DNA from: CAWAYH01 sp963786195 | GTDB lineage: Bacteria; Acidobacteriota; Vicinamibacteria; Vicinamibacterales; 2-12-FULL-66-21 | Assembly (NCBI GenBank): GCA_963786195.1 | Contig: CAWAYH010000006.1 | Span: forward strand, 806,001-870,000 | DNA: 64,000 bases | Direction of reading: 5' to 3' | Part shown: in pieces, positions 37,827 through 47,144 of the stretch | Layout of the letters: every line of letters begins with the position of its first letter | Numbering within the stretch: the first letter of the stretch is position 1 | Program-made: the position numbers and the translations under genes | The notes under the pieces: generated by a model | Databases searched by the model: none | Seen by the model: only the letters and a program-made list of their open reading frames with translations | What the model was told of the DNA's origin: nothing

Positions 37827-38797
37827 CCTTCGGATGCGCCTTTCGGTACGCCTCCATCAACTGCGCGGCGTTGACGTGCGTGTAGCGTTGCGTCGTGCTC
37901 AGGCGCGCGTGACCGAGCAGCTCCTGGATCGCCCGTAGGTCCGCGCCCCGCTCGAGCAGGTGCGTCGCAAACGAGTGCCGCAGCGCGTGCGGGCTGATGC
38001 CGAACCGCGTGCTGCAGGCCGCGACGTATTTCCTCACCAGTCGATCCACGCTCCGCGTCGACAGCCGGCCACCCTGATAGTTGAGGAACAGCGGAAGCTC
38101 CATCCGTGTTGTCCGTGTTTCCGCGGCGAGATTGTCTGTGCTGCCGTGTTATCCGCGGTTGTCTCGGCGGAGCGGACGTCTCCGCCGCCGCAAAGTATTC
38201 CCGGTCCGCCAGGCAGGCGCGCAGCGCCGCTTCGGTCTTGCGGTTGAACGGTACGATGCGCTCCTTCCCGCCCTTGCCGAGCACCCGGACGACGCGGCTG
38301 CTGAGATTGACGTCCTCCAGATCGAGGCCGACCAGCTCGCTCAGGCGCAGGCCTGACGCGTAGAACAGCTCCAGAATCGCGCGGTCGCGACGGCCGAGCG
38401 GGTGCGACCCGTCGGGCATCTCGAGCAGCCGCGACATCTCCGCTTCGCCCAGGTGCGCCGGCAGACGCACTTCGCGCTTGGGGGTGCCCACGAGCGCGGC
38501 CGGATCGCTGTCCAGCACACCTTCGCGTCTGAGGTAGCGGCCGAACGCGCGGAGTGCCGCCAGCTTCCGTGCCGCGGACGATCGGGTATTGCCGCGGCGG
38601 TGGCGGTCGCCCAGGAACTCGCGGATGCTGAGGTGATCGAAGTCGGCCGGGACCAGATCGCCGCGGACGCGTCCCACGCGGCCCGAGAGAAACCGGAAGT
38701 ACTGCGAGAGATCGCTTTCGTAGGCGCGAACCGTGTGGGCCGAGGCGTTCTCGTTGAGCCGCAGGTGTTCGAGAAAGTCGTCGAGAACGTCCTTCAC
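37822..38797 (-). CDS. XerC/XerD-type tyrosine recombinase, frame broken by a repeat insertion
   Basis: Site-specific recombinase of the chromosome-dimer-resolution type. The GTG at 38795-38797 overlaps the trmFO stop (GTGA) and begins MKDVLDDFLEHLRLNENASA. The SAM-like core-binding domain is followed by the catalytic domain with YASGLRLSELVGLDLEDVN (first catalytic Arg) and LGKGGKERIVPFN. The second half lies in another frame: LFLNYQGGRLSTRSVDRLVR, HALRHSFATHLLERGADLRA (HxxR) and LGHARLSTTQRYTHV (catalytic Tyr). The break coincides with about 70 bases of TCCGTGTT-type repeat at 38101-38169 in a linker that is normally short. I cannot separate XerC from XerD. The location behind trmFO is typical of XerC. 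Confidence 0.8.
38101..38169. repeat. TTGTCCGTG-type repeat inserted in the recombinase gene
   Basis: CATCCGTG, TTGTCCGTG, a degenerate stretch, then CTGCCGTG, TTATCCGCGG and TTGTCTCGG: the same nonad family as 23049-23093. It lies between the segments encoding ACLADREYF and LFLNYQGG, which are close together in homologues. Confidence 0.7.
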
Positions 38798-40171
38798 CGC
38801 GCCACCGGCTGCGGATCGTCCGCCTTCGACTTCATCCACGCGCCGAGGTCGGCCAGCGCCCGCTCGGACAGGGCGAGCTTGCGCACCTCTTTTCGACTCA
38901 GTTTGCGGCCGTCCGCCGCGGTCATGCGCGGGAGCCTCCGGTCGTCGATCGGCTGCATGATCCCGAACGTGATGTTCGTGGGCTGATAGTGACGCGGGTC
39001 GGCGTGCGACACGTAGTACCCGAGCGCGCCGATCGCGGTCGTCCGCGGCGGCACGCGCAGCGAGCTGCCGCTGCGCACGCGCGGCCGCGTTGCGTCCCGC
39101 AATCAGCCCGGACGCCGCGGACTCGACGTACCCCTCGACACCCGAAATCTGGCCGGCAAAGAACAGGTCGTCATTCGATTTCGTCTGCCAGGTCTCGCGC
39201 AGCACGTCGGGGCCGTTGATGTACGTGTTGCGGTGAATCATGCCGAAGCGGACGAACTCGGCGTTCTCCAGACCCGGGATCAGCCGGAGGACGCGCGCCT
39301 GCTCGCCCCACTTCATCTGCGTCTGAAAGCCGACCAGGCTGAAGTGGTCGCCCGCGAGATTGTCCTGCCGCAGCTGCGCGACCGCGTATGCCTCGCGTCC
39401 GGTCCGCGGGTCTGTCAGGCCTACCGGCTTCATGGGGCCGAATCGCAGCGTGTCGACGCCGCGCGCCGCCATCACTTCGATCGGCAGGCAGCCCTCGAAG
39501 AACTTCGCGTCGTCGAACTCGTGGAGCGGGGCTTTCTCGGCCGCCATGACCGCGTCGTGGAACGCCGCATATTCGTCGGCGGTGAACGGGCAATTCAGAT
39601 AATCGCCGTCCGCGCCGTCGCCGCGGCCCCAGCGCGACGCGCGGAAGACCTTCGACAGGTCGATGGTCTCGGCCAGGACGATCGGGCTGATCGCGTCGTA
39701 GAAGTACAAATGCTCGCCGCCAACGAGCCTGGCGATGTCTCGCGAGAGCGAGTCCGACGTCAGCGGTCCCGTCGCGATGATGACCGGGCCATCCGCGCCG
39801 GCCGGCACGCTCGGGACCTCCTCGCGGACGATGGTGATCAGCGGATGACTCGAGACGGCGCTCGTCATCGCCTCGGAGAATCGTTCGCGATCGACCGCCA
39901 GCGCGGCGCCCGCCGGCACGCGCGCTGCGTCCGCGGCGCGCATGACGATCGATCCGAGCCGCCGCATTTCTTCCTTGAGGAGTCCGACGGCGTTATCGAG
40001 CTTGTCACCCCGGAACGAATTGCTGCAGACGAGCTCGGCCAGGCGATCGGTCTTGTGAACCGCCGTCGGCCGCACCGGCCGCATCTCGTGGATGACGACC
40101 GGCACGCCGAGCGAAGCCGCCTGCCAGGCCGCTTCGCACCCGGCCAGGCCGCCGCCGATGATGGTGATCAT
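38794..40171 (-). CDS. trmFO: tRNA m5U54 methyltransferase, folate/FAD-dependent (TrmFO)
   Basis: This flavoprotein makes 5-methyluridine at position 54 of tRNA using methylene-tetrahydrofolate. The start MITIIGGGLAGCEAAWQAAS is the FAD-binding Rossmann motif. Also present are ELVCSNSFRGDKLDNAVGLL, YFYDAISPIVLAETIDLSKV, NCPFTADEYAAF, FEGCLPIEVMAARGVDTLRF, MIHRNTYINGPDVL and FAGQISGVEGYVESAASGLI, all hallmark TrmFO blocks. A frame change near 39070 separates these from the C-terminal GYYVSHADPRHYQPTNITFG and ADGRKLSRKEVRKLALSERA. The xerC/D-type gene overlaps its stop. Confidence 0.93.
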
Positions 40172-40204
40172 GTACGATGATGTGTGTCGGCTAACCGCAG
40201 CGTC

Positions 40205-40223
40205 GGCTAAAGCCGGACACTAC
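40205..40223. repeat. REP-like 19-mer GGCTAAAGCCGGACACTAC, copy 1
   Basis: Identical to the element at 60947-60965 and partly to 13794-13808. GGCT and AGCC can pair. It lies in the 54-base gap between topA and trmFO, preceded by a related GTCGGCTAACCGC block at 40185-40197. Confidence 0.8.
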
Positions 40224-40225
40224 AG

Positions 40226-42649
40226 TTATGCGGGTGTCAGCTCTTCCGATCGAACGAACTCGCACTTCTCGTTGTTACAGACCAGTTGCCGGCCGTGGCG
40301 CTTCGTCACCTTCTCGACCAGGAACGGCGCGCCGCAATCCGGACACTTCTCCGGCATCGGCTTGTTCCACAGCGTGAAGTCGCAGTCCGGGTAATTCGCG
40401 CACCCGTAGAACACTTTTCCGCGCCGCGACTTGCGTTCGACGATGTCGCCGCCGTCCTTCGGACAGAGGACGCCGGTGGACTTCTGCTTGACGTACTTGC
40501 AGGCCGGATAGTTGCTGCACGCGGTGAACTCGCCGAAGCGCCCGTGCTTCAGCACGAGGTTCGACTGGCACTTCGGGCACTTCTCGTCGAGCATCTGATC
40601 CGGTTTGGCCGCGGTGAGCCCCTGCTTCGTCGAGATCAGCTTGCGCGTCGTCTTGCACTCGGGATAGCCGGTGCAGGCGAGGAACTGCCCGAAGCGGCCG
40701 CGCTTGACCGCCATCGGCTGCCCGCAGTTCTCGCAGGTCTCGTCGATCTCGCCCTCGCCGCCGGCTTCGGGCGTCTCGAGCTCGCGCGTGTTCTCGCACT
40801 CGGGATACGCGCTGCAGGCCAGGAACAATCCGAACTTGCCCGCCTTGATGACCATCGGCGACCCGCACTTGTCGCAGGCCGTGGGAGGATCGGGCTGCAC
40901 GCCCTCCTTGAGATTGATCATCTCCTTGGCGGCGCGCTTCAGGTCCTTCTCGAACTTCTTGTAGAAGTTGGACAGCGTGGACTCGTAGTCCTCCTCGCCC
41001 TCCTCGATCTTGTCCAGCTCCTCTTCGAGCTCGCGCGTGTAGTTCACGTCGAGGATGTCGTCGAAGACGGGGCTCAGGAGCTTCTCGACCAGCATCATGC
41101 CGAGCATCGTCGGCCTGAACCGGCCCTCGACCTTGTTCACGTACTCGCGCGTCTGGATCACGCTGATGATCGACGCGTAGGTGCTGGGCCGGCCGATGCC
41201 GTTCTCTTCGAGCGCCTTGACGAGCGTTGCCTCGCTGTAGCGCGGCGGCGGCTGCGTGAACTTCTGTTCCGGCTTGAGCTCCCGCAGCTCCAGCGCGTCG
41301 CCTTCCGACAACGCCGGCAGCAGGCTCGCGGCATCGTCGTCCTCGGCGGACGCCGCGTCGGGCCCCGGGCCGGCCGCGCGCTCTTCGGGCGTTTCCTGGT
41401 TGTAGACCGCCATCCAGCCCGCGAACTTCGGGACCGATCCCTTGGCGCGGAAGAGATAGTCGCCCGCCTGGATGTCGACCGTCGTTTCGTCGAACGTCGC
41501 CGGCGGCATCTGCGAGGCCACGAAGCGGTTCCAGATCAACCGGTACAGGTAGTACTGGTCGGCGGTCAGGTGGCCGCGGATCTCGTCGGGGTGGTACAGC
41601 ATCGACGTCGGACGAATGGCTTCGTGCGCGTCCTGGGCGTCTTTCTTGGCGCGGTAGTAGGTCGGCTTCTCGGGCACGTATTCGGCGCCGAACCGCTGGC
41701 CGATGAACTCGCGGACTTCGGTCAGCGCCTGATCCGCGACGCGCGTCGAATCGGTTCGCATGTACGTGATCAACCCGACCGACCCTTCGCCCGGCAGCTC
41801 GATGCCCTCGTAGAGCTGCTGCGCGATCATCATCGTCTTCTTGACCGGGAAGCGCGCCGCCTGCTGCAGCTTGCTCGTGATGAACGGCGGAACCGCGCCC
41901 TTCTTGCGCTCCTTCGTGGTGACGCTGCTCACCGTCCATGTGGCGGTCTGCAGATCGGCGAGGACCGCATTGGCTTCGGTCTCGTTGCCAATCTTGATCG
42001 TCGTGTCGCCGCGCTTCATCAAGCGCGCGTCGAATTCCGGCGGCACCGGCCCCGCGAGGCGCGCCGTGAGGTTCCAGTACTCCTCGGGAACGAAGCGCTC
42101 GATTTCCCGCTCGCGCTCGCACACCAGCTTCAGCGCCACCGACTGCACGCGTCCGGCGCTGAGACCTCGACGGACCTTGTCCCACAACAGCGGGCTGATC
42201 TTGTAGCCGACGAGACGATCGAGCACGCGGCGCGCCTGCTGCGCGTCCACCATCTGCTTGTTGATGGTCGTGGGATGCTCGAGCGCGGCAAGAACGCCCT
42301 TGCGCGTGATCTCGTTGAACATCAGGCGGCGGATTTTCTTCCGGTTGCCCGCGCCAAGCTCCTCGGCCAGGTGCCAGCCGATCGCTTCGCCTTCACGATC
42401 GGGGTCGGTCGCGACGAAGATCTCCGTGGCGTCCTTCGCGGCGTCCTTCAGCTCCTTGACGACCTTCTTGCGGCTGGCGATCACCTCGTACGACGGCTCG
42501 AACCCGTCGTCGATGTCCACGCCCAGCTTGCTCTTCGGCAGATCGCGGACGTGGCCCATCGAGGCGACGACCTTGTAGTTCTTGCCGAGGTATTTGTTGA
42601 TGGTCTTCGCCTTCGCTGGCGACTCGACCACGACCAGTGCCTTTGCCAT
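40226..42649 (-). CDS. topA: DNA topoisomerase I with five zinc ribbons
   Basis: Type IA topoisomerase that relaxes negative supercoils. It is intact at 807 residues. The TOPRIM start is MAKALVVVESPAKAKTINKY, with DPDREGEAIGWHLAEELG and the strand-cleaving Tyr in GLITYMRTDSTRVADQALTE. The C-terminal third has five Cys4-type ribbons in a row: CDKCGSPMVIKAGKFGLFLAC, CENCGQPMAVKRGRFGQFLAC, CPKCQSNLVLKHGRFGEFTAC, a CPKDGG variant and CPDCGAPFLVEKV. In the fourth ribbon the second Cys of the first pair is replaced by Asp-Gly-Gly, so metal binding there is doubtful. dprA lies 25 bases upstream on the same strand, as in many genomes. Confidence 0.96.
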   Translation of the reverse strand: MAKALVVVESPAKAKTINKYLGKNYKVVASMGHVRDLPKSKLGVDIDDGFEPSYEVIASRKKVVKELKDAAKDATEIFVATDPDREGEAIGWHLAEELGAGNRKKIRRLMFNEITRKGVLAALEHPTTINKQMVDAQQARRVLDRLVGYKISPLLWDKVRRGLSAGRVQSVALKLVCEREREIERFVPEEYWNLTARLAGPVPPEFDARLMKRGDTTIKIGNETEANAVLADLQTATWTVSSVTTKERKKGAVPPFITSKLQQAARFPVKKTMMIAQQLYEGIELPGEGSVGLITYMRTDSTRVADQALTEVREFIGQRFGAEYVPEKPTYYRAKKDAQDAHEAIRPTSMLYHPDEIRGHLTADQYYLYRLIWNRFVASQMPPATFDETTVDIQAGDYLFRAKGSVPKFAGWMAVYNQETPEERAAGPGPDAASAEDDDAASLLPALSEGDALELRELKPEQKFTQPPPRYSEATLVKALEENGIGRPSTYASIISVIQTREYVNKVEGRFRPTMLGMMLVEKLLSPVFDDILDVNYTRELEEELDKIEEGEEDYESTLSNFYKKFEKDLKRAAKEMINLKEGVQPDPPTACDKCGSPMVIKAGKFGLFLACSAYPECENTRELETPEAGGEGEIDETCENCGQPMAVKRGRFGQFLACTGYPECKTTRKLISTKQGLTAAKPDQMLDEKCPKCQSNLVLKHGRFGEFTACSNYPACKYVKQKSTGVLCPKDGGDIVERKSRRGKVFYGCANYPDCDFTLWNKPMPEKCPDCGAPFLVEKVTKRHGRQLVCNNEKCEFVRSEELTPA

Positions 42650-42674
42650 AACCTGACCTTACGTTACCAGAACC

Positions 42675-43756
42675 TCAGCCCCGACCTCTCGGAGCGAGGG
42701 CGAACTGCCCATTCCCCAGGCCGGTCACGAGCCCCGCGAGCTCGAGCTCCATCAGCCGGGGAAGCAATCTGGGACCCGGCAATCCCGTCAATTCCATCAG
42801 CTCGTCCAGCCGGTAAACCTCTCCTGCCTCCATGCGTTCGAGCAAAACGTCTGATTGCAGTGACTTGGGCCCGATCGCGGATCGCGGCTGGACTGCAGGC
42901 CATCCCAGCTCGTCCAGAATATCGTCCGCTGACTCCACGACCTTTGCCCCGTCCTTCAGCAGGCTGTGAGAACCGCGATTCCGGCCCGACAGCACGCTGC
43001 CCGGCACCGCCATGACCTCCCGGCCCTGTTCCAGCGCGTACCGGACGGTGATCAGGGATCCGCTCTTCTCCGAGGCTTCGACGATGACAACGGCCAGCGA
43101 GATCCCACTGATGATGCGGTTCCTGAGCGGAAAGTGCTCGGGCAGTGGTGCCGCACCCGGTCCAAGCTCGCTGACCAAAGCCCCTTGTCCGCTGATGTTT
43201 GCAGCCAAACCGCGGTGCTCGGCCGGATAAATTCGATCGAGCCCGCTGCCGAGCACGGCGACCGTCAGCCCGCCGGCGCGCAGACAGCCGCGATGCGCGG
43301 CCGAGTCCACACCGCGTGCCAGCCCGCTGGCGACCACGATTCCCCGATCCGCGAGCTCCTCGCCGAGCCGTTCCGCGACTTCCAGGGCGTACGGCGTGGC
43401 GGCCCGCGACCCGACGACGGCCACCGTCGGCCGGCCGAGGGCGTCGGCGTTTCCTTGATCCAGAGTACGGGCGGTGGATCCGGGATGCAGCCGAGAAGCG
43501 CCGGAAAGCGCGCGTCGTACCACGGCATCGGATCCATGTCGGCGGAGCGCGCAGCCTCGAGCGCCGCGCGGGCCCTCGCCCGCGCCTCGTTGGCCAGATT
43601 GTCGTGCTGTTCTGCGGGAATCTGGCAGGCGTCGAGGACGGCCTCGAGCGTGACGCGTTCCGATCCGGCCGCGAGTCGCAGCTCCTTGAAGGCCGCGGCC
43701 GCCCGTGACCGCGACGCGGGCAGCATCGAGACCGCGACAGCGTTGAACAGGTCCAT
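42675..43756 (-). CDS. dprA: DNA-processing protein DprA (one frameshift)
   Basis: DprA loads RecA on incoming single-stranded DNA in natural transformation. The start at 43756 (MDLFNAVAVSMLPASRSRAA) opens a SAM-like N-terminal domain that runs to PPPVLWIKETP. The frame then changes near 43460 and continues as the Rossmann domain with TVAVVGSRAATPYALEVAER, IVVASGLARGVDSAAHRGCL, TVAVLGSGLDRIYPAEHRGL, SELGPGAAPLPEHFPLRNRI and VVEASEKSGSLITVRYALEQ. A C-terminal winged-helix region (YRLDELMELTGLPGPRLLPR) ends LAPRGRG. topA is 25 bases downstream. Confidence 0.9.
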
Positions 43757-44033
43757 GAGCAAGACCTCGAAATCATCGCCGCGCGCTCGAGCCGGGCCGA
43801 AAATCGGCGGGGCCGGCCCGCGGCTGCACGCGCAGCTGGCGGCCCGACCCCGTCCTTAATTATGGAGCCTGTTGTCTGCCGCCGCAATGCCGTGTCTTAC
43901 GGGACGCGTCGTCCACTTACGAAAATGCGCGCGAACCCGGAGCAAAAGCCCCCGCGGGCGTAGCCCGGCTGTGGTACATCGATTGCTGTCGTAACCCCGG
44001 AAACTCGTTGCGGCTGTACCCTGCGGTGCTATA

Positions 44034-44409
44034 GTGGGCCTGAAGAAAACCATGTTGCTCCGAGCCCTGACGGTAGTCGCGGCGCTCGTCGTAGCCACGC
44101 CGGCTGCCTTCGGCGCCGACGCCCGGTCGGAAGCGAAGCAGCAGGTCGAGTTCGGGATCAAAGTCGCACAGAACGGGCTCTGGAAAGAAGCGGCGTATCG
44201 CTGGGAGAAGGCCGTCGCAGATCGATCCGACGTACGCCGCGGCCTGGAACAACCTCGCGATCGCCTACGAGCAGCAGGGCAACTTCGAGAAGGCGCGCAA
44301 GGCGTACGAAAAGGCGACCACTCTCGATCCGAAGAATCTCCTGATCCGGCAGAACTACGATCTCTTCAAAGAAATCAATGACCGCGCGAAACGCCGCAGC
44401 GATCGCTAG
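44034..44409 (+). CDS. Exported TPR-repeat protein (one frameshift)
   Basis: A GTG at 44034 (or ATG at 44052) gives MLLRALTVVAALVVATPAAF, a signal peptide ending AFGAD. The mature 100 residues hold one and a half tetratricopeptide repeats: FGIKVAQNGLWKEAAYRWEK and, after a frame change near 44218, AAAWNNLAIAYEQQGNFEKA. It ends KRRSDR at the TAG at 44407-44409, 32 bases into the next gene, so the two are probably translated together. Likely a small periplasmic scaffold; partner unknown. Confidence 0.7.
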
Positions 44410-45172
44410 CGTCGTGCTTCTGGCGGGAGCGACCGCCTGCACGAACTTCTACGAGATCCCGATCGAAACGCCGATCCAGCCGAAGATGGACGTGTCGGCG
44501 TTCCAGCGCGTGCTCGTCGCCGGCTTCATCGGCGGCGGCACCGAGGACGTCGACGCGAATCTCGAGACCGTTCGTCTGCTGCGCAGCCAGCTGCGGACGA
44601 AGTCGACGCTGCGCGTGATCGAAGCCGAGGTCCTGCCGCTCGCGGAGATCGCGCGGGATCAGTCGAGGATCGAGCCCGTCGCGGCGCCCGGCGGCGCGGC
44701 CGACGGACAGGCGACGCCGGAACCGAACGGCGGCGCGCGCATCCGCAACGAAAAGGACCTGGAGAAGTACGAGGGCATCTTTGCCGACGTCGCGTTCTGG
44801 AAGAAGCTCGGCGAGGAGTACCAGAGTCCGCTGATCGTCACCGGCACCGTCCTCTTCACGCCGCTGGCGACGGCGGGCTTCGTGCCCGTCGAACGCGAGG
44901 TCTACGACCAGTTCGGCCGGCGCCGTGTGACGCAGTCGCGCGTCTATCAGGAGCGCAAGGGCTTCACCCTCCAGCCGAAGTTGATCTTCATCGACGGGCG
45001 GACGGGCGCGACGCTCTACTCCGAGAAGATCCGTGAGGAAGTGCTGTACAACGCGCAGCAGAACACGCCGGCCCTGTCCTCGTATTTCGAGCTGATGGAC
45101 AAGCTCATCCCCAGCTTCCTCAACACGCTGAGCACGCAGAAGATCCGCGGCACGCGGGTCCTCGTCAAGTAA
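44378..45172 (+). CDS. Lipoprotein of unknown function
   Basis: MTARNAAAIASVVLLAGATAC is a lipoprotein signal with lipobox LAGATAC, followed by TNFYEIPIETPIQ. The 240-residue mature protein begins with a strand-helix segment (FQRVLVAGFIGGGTEDVDAN), contains a mixed region rich in Ala/Gly/Pro, then VTGTVLFTPLATAGF and LQPKLIFIDGRTGATLYSEK. It ends in an extended basic strand (GTRVLVK). The pattern resembles proteins of the CsgG/LpoB-like outer-membrane fold, which is a weak structural guess. It overlaps the upstream TPR gene by 32 bases and precedes rplU by 115 bases. Confidence 0.65.
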   Translation: MTARNAAAIASVVLLAGATACTNFYEIPIETPIQPKMDVSAFQRVLVAGFIGGGTEDVDANLETVRLLRSQLRTKSTLRVIEAEVLPLAEIARDQSRIEPVAAPGGAADGQATPEPNGGARIRNEKDLEKYEGIFADVAFWKKLGEEYQSPLIVTGTVLFTPLATAGFVPVEREVYDQFGRRRVTQSRVYQERKGFTLQPKLIFIDGRTGATLYSEKIREEVLYNAQQNTPALSSYFELMDKLIPSFLNTLSTQKIRGTRVLVK

Positions 45173-45230
45173 ATCCGCTTACCCGAACCCTTTACGGCAC
45201 AGTCGGTTCCGTGTTACCCTAGTTCCTTTG

Positions 45231-45251
45231 CAGGCAAGGCGAAGGCCTGCC
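45231..45251 (+). promoter_or_regulatory. Hairpin in the rplU leader
   Basis: GCAGGCAAGGCGAAGGCCTGC has a perfect 6-bp stem (GCAGGC/GCCTGC) and a 9-base loop, about 37 bases upstream of the rplU start. Leader structures that bind L21 are known in other phyla, but this hairpin is not a recognised example. Confidence 0.3.
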
Positions 45252-45287
45252 CTGTGCGGGCGTTGAACGAAGACGAGGAGTGGCAGC

Positions 45288-45602
45288 GTGTTCGCAATCA
45301 TTCAAAGCGGCGGGCGTCAGGTCCAGGTGTCGCCGGGCGACGTGATCACCGTCGATCGCGTCGACGCGGCCGCCGGTGACGAGGTCACCATCGACCAGGT
45401 GCTGGTCCTCGAGAAAGACGGCGGCGAGGTGCTCGCGGGCGCGCCGTTCGTCGCCAACGTCAAGATCGTGGGCGTCATCGACGGCGAGTCGCGCGGACCC
45501 AAGATCCGCGTCTTCAAGAAGAAGCGCCGCAAGGGCATGCGCCGGACGCACGGGCATCGCACGACCTACACCCGCATTCGGATCAAGGACATCATCGTCT
45601 AA
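45288..45602 (+). CDS. rplU: 50S ribosomal protein L21
   Basis: Complete 104-residue L21, a primary 23S rRNA-binding protein of the large subunit. It starts at a GTG with GAGGAG nine bases upstream. Landmarks are MFAIIQSGGRQVQVSPGDVI, VDAAAGDEVTIDQVLVLEKD and IRVFKKKRRKGMRRTHGHRT, ending IKDIIV. The order rplU-rpmA-obgE is conserved across bacteria. Here a 90-base heptad array separates it from rpmA, which is unusual for this normally compact pair. Confidence 0.97.
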   Translation: MFAIIQSGGRQVQVSPGDVITVDRVDAAAGDEVTIDQVLVLEKDGGEVLAGAPFVANVKIVGVIDGESRGPKIRVFKKKRRKGMRRTHGHRTTYTRIRIKDIIV

Positions 45603-45691
45603 GCTGTCAGCCATCAGCTGTCAGCTCTCAGCGGTGCTGGGAGACGGAGCTGAAAGCTGAGAGCTGAGAGCTGAGAGCTGAAAGCTGAAGA
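45603..45691. repeat. AGCTGAG heptad array with inverted arms between rplU and rpmA
   Basis: The left arm runs AGCTGTC, AGCCATC, AGCTGTC, AGCTCTC; the right arm runs AGCTGAA, AGCTGAG three times, AGCTGAA twice. CAGCTGTCAGCTCTCAGC on the left can pair with GCTGAGAGCTGAGAGCTG on the right, so the transcript could fold into a long imperfect stem just before the rpmA start. Confidence 0.9.
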
Positions 45692-45694
45692 GTC

Positions 45695-45967
45695 ATGGCT
45701 CATAAAAAAGGACAGGGCAGCTCACGCAACGGGCGCGACAGCAATTCGCAGCGTCTGGGCGTCAAGCGGTTCGACGGCAACTTCGTCACGGGCGGATCGA
45801 TTCTCGTGCGGCAGCGCGGGCGACGGTTCCGCCCCGGCCTGAACGTCGGGCTCGGCAAGGACGACACGCTGTTTGCGCGCATTGCCGGCCGCGTCAAGTT
45901 CGAGGACCACGGCGCCAAGGGTCGCGTCATCAGCGTGCACCCCGTCGAGCCCGCGGCCGCCGACTGA
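45695..45967 (+). CDS. rpmA: 50S ribosomal protein L27
   Basis: Complete 90-residue L27, whose N-terminal tail reaches the peptidyl-transferase centre. MAHKKGQGSSRNGRDSNSQR shows the uncleaved type of N-terminus, then GVKRFDGNFVTGGSILVRQR, TLFARIAGRVKFEDHG and ISVHPVE. The start follows AAGAG at a short distance within the end of the heptad array, so the array contributes its ribosome binding region. obgE follows 45 bases later. Confidence 0.97.
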   Translation: MAHKKGQGSSRNGRDSNSQRLGVKRFDGNFVTGGSILVRQRGRRFRPGLNVGLGKDDTLFARIAGRVKFEDHGAKGRVISVHPVEPAAAD

Positions 45968-46012
45968 CGATCGATCTTCAGCGCTGGCGCCAACCGGCCA
46001 GCGGCGACTACC

Positions 46013-47131
46013 ATGTTTGTTGACGAAGTCGACGTCCACGTCGCCGCCGGCCACGGCGGACGCGGCTGCATGAGTTTCCGCCGCGAGAAGTTCGTCCCCC
46101 GCGGCGGGCCCAGCGGCGGCGACGGCGGGCACGGCGGCTCGGTGTACGTCATCGCCGATCCCAACCTCAACACCCTCCTCAATTACCGCTTCCAGAGAAT
46201 CTTCTCGGCCGGGCGCGGCGCGCATGGCGAAGGCTCGAATCGCACGGGCCGCAGCGGCAACGACATCGAGCTGCGCGTGCCGATCGGCACGGTCGTCTAC
46301 GCAGCGCATCGAGGACGAGCTCGCGCAGGTCGCGGATCTGACGGAGGCGGGCCAGCGCATGCTGATCGCGAAGGGCGGGCTCGGCGGGCGTGGAAACGCG
46401 CACTTTGCGACGTCGACGAACCGCGCGCCGCGGCGGGCCGAACCGGGTCTGCCCGGCGAAGAGAAAGACCTCCGGCTCCATCTCAAGCTGCTGGCGGACG
46501 TCGGGCTCGTCGGCTTTCCGAACGCCGGCAAGTCGACGCTGATTTCGCGCATCTCCGCCGCGCGGCCGAAGATCGCCGACTACCCGTTCACGACGCTGAC
46601 GCCGAATCTCGGCGTCGTCAGGCTGTCCGACGACCGCGTCGTTCGTCGTCGCCGACGTCCCGGGCCTGATCGAGGGCGCGCACGAGGGCCACGGCCTCGG
46701 ACACCGCTTCCTGAGCCATCTCGAGCGCACGAAGGTGCTGGTGCACCTCGTCGACGTGTCGTCGGCGACCGGACGCGATCCGGTCAGCGACTTCGACGTC
46801 ATCTCGCGCGAGCTCGCAGCTGTTCCCGGGACGTGACGCGTCGGGCGAGCGGCTCGCGGACAAGCCGGTGATCGTCGCGGCGAACAAGATCGACGCGCTC
46901 GACGATCCGGAACGGCTCGCGCGGCTCGAGAAGCATTTGCAGTCCGCCGGCGTTCCGCTCTACCCTGTTTCAGCGGCCACCGGAGAGGGCCTCGACCGGC
47001 TGCTCGAGGCCGTCTGGCGTCACCTCGCCGCTGCCCGCGGCTCGACGCTCACGATCCTGGTCGTCATCAGGGTCGCGATCGACATGATGATGGAGACGAC
47101 CGCCCTCGCGCGGCCAGGACAACGCCGGTAA
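46013..47131 (+). CDS. obgE: GTPase ObgE/CgtA (frameshifted)
   Basis: Essential GTPase acting in late 50S assembly and stress signalling. The Obg domain is MFVDEVDVHVAAGHGGRGCM, KFVPRGGPSGGDGGHGGSVY and SNRTGRSGNDIELRVPIGTV. After a frame change near 46300 comes MLIAKGGLGGRGNAHFATST. The G domain follows with VGLVGFPNAGKSTLISRISA (G1) and DYPFTTLTPNLGVV; a frame change near 46640 leads to ADVPGLIEGAHEGHGLGHRF (G3). Another near 46820 leads to VIVAANKIDALDD (G4) and PVSAATGEGLDRLLEAVWRH (G5). All motifs are conserved, so the breaks are most easily explained as sequencing errors. Confidence 0.93.
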
Positions 47132-47144
47132 ACCGCTTCGCTGA

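Noticed and set aside
40286..43015. 909-codon plus-strand frame opposite topA and dprA
   Set aside because: Long only because high GC removes stops; the minus strand encodes intact topoisomerase I and DprA.
43857..44033. Gene in the gap between dprA and the TPR gene
   Set aside because: Short overlapping frames on the minus strand have no start context or family resemblance; it more likely holds the promoter of the TPR gene.
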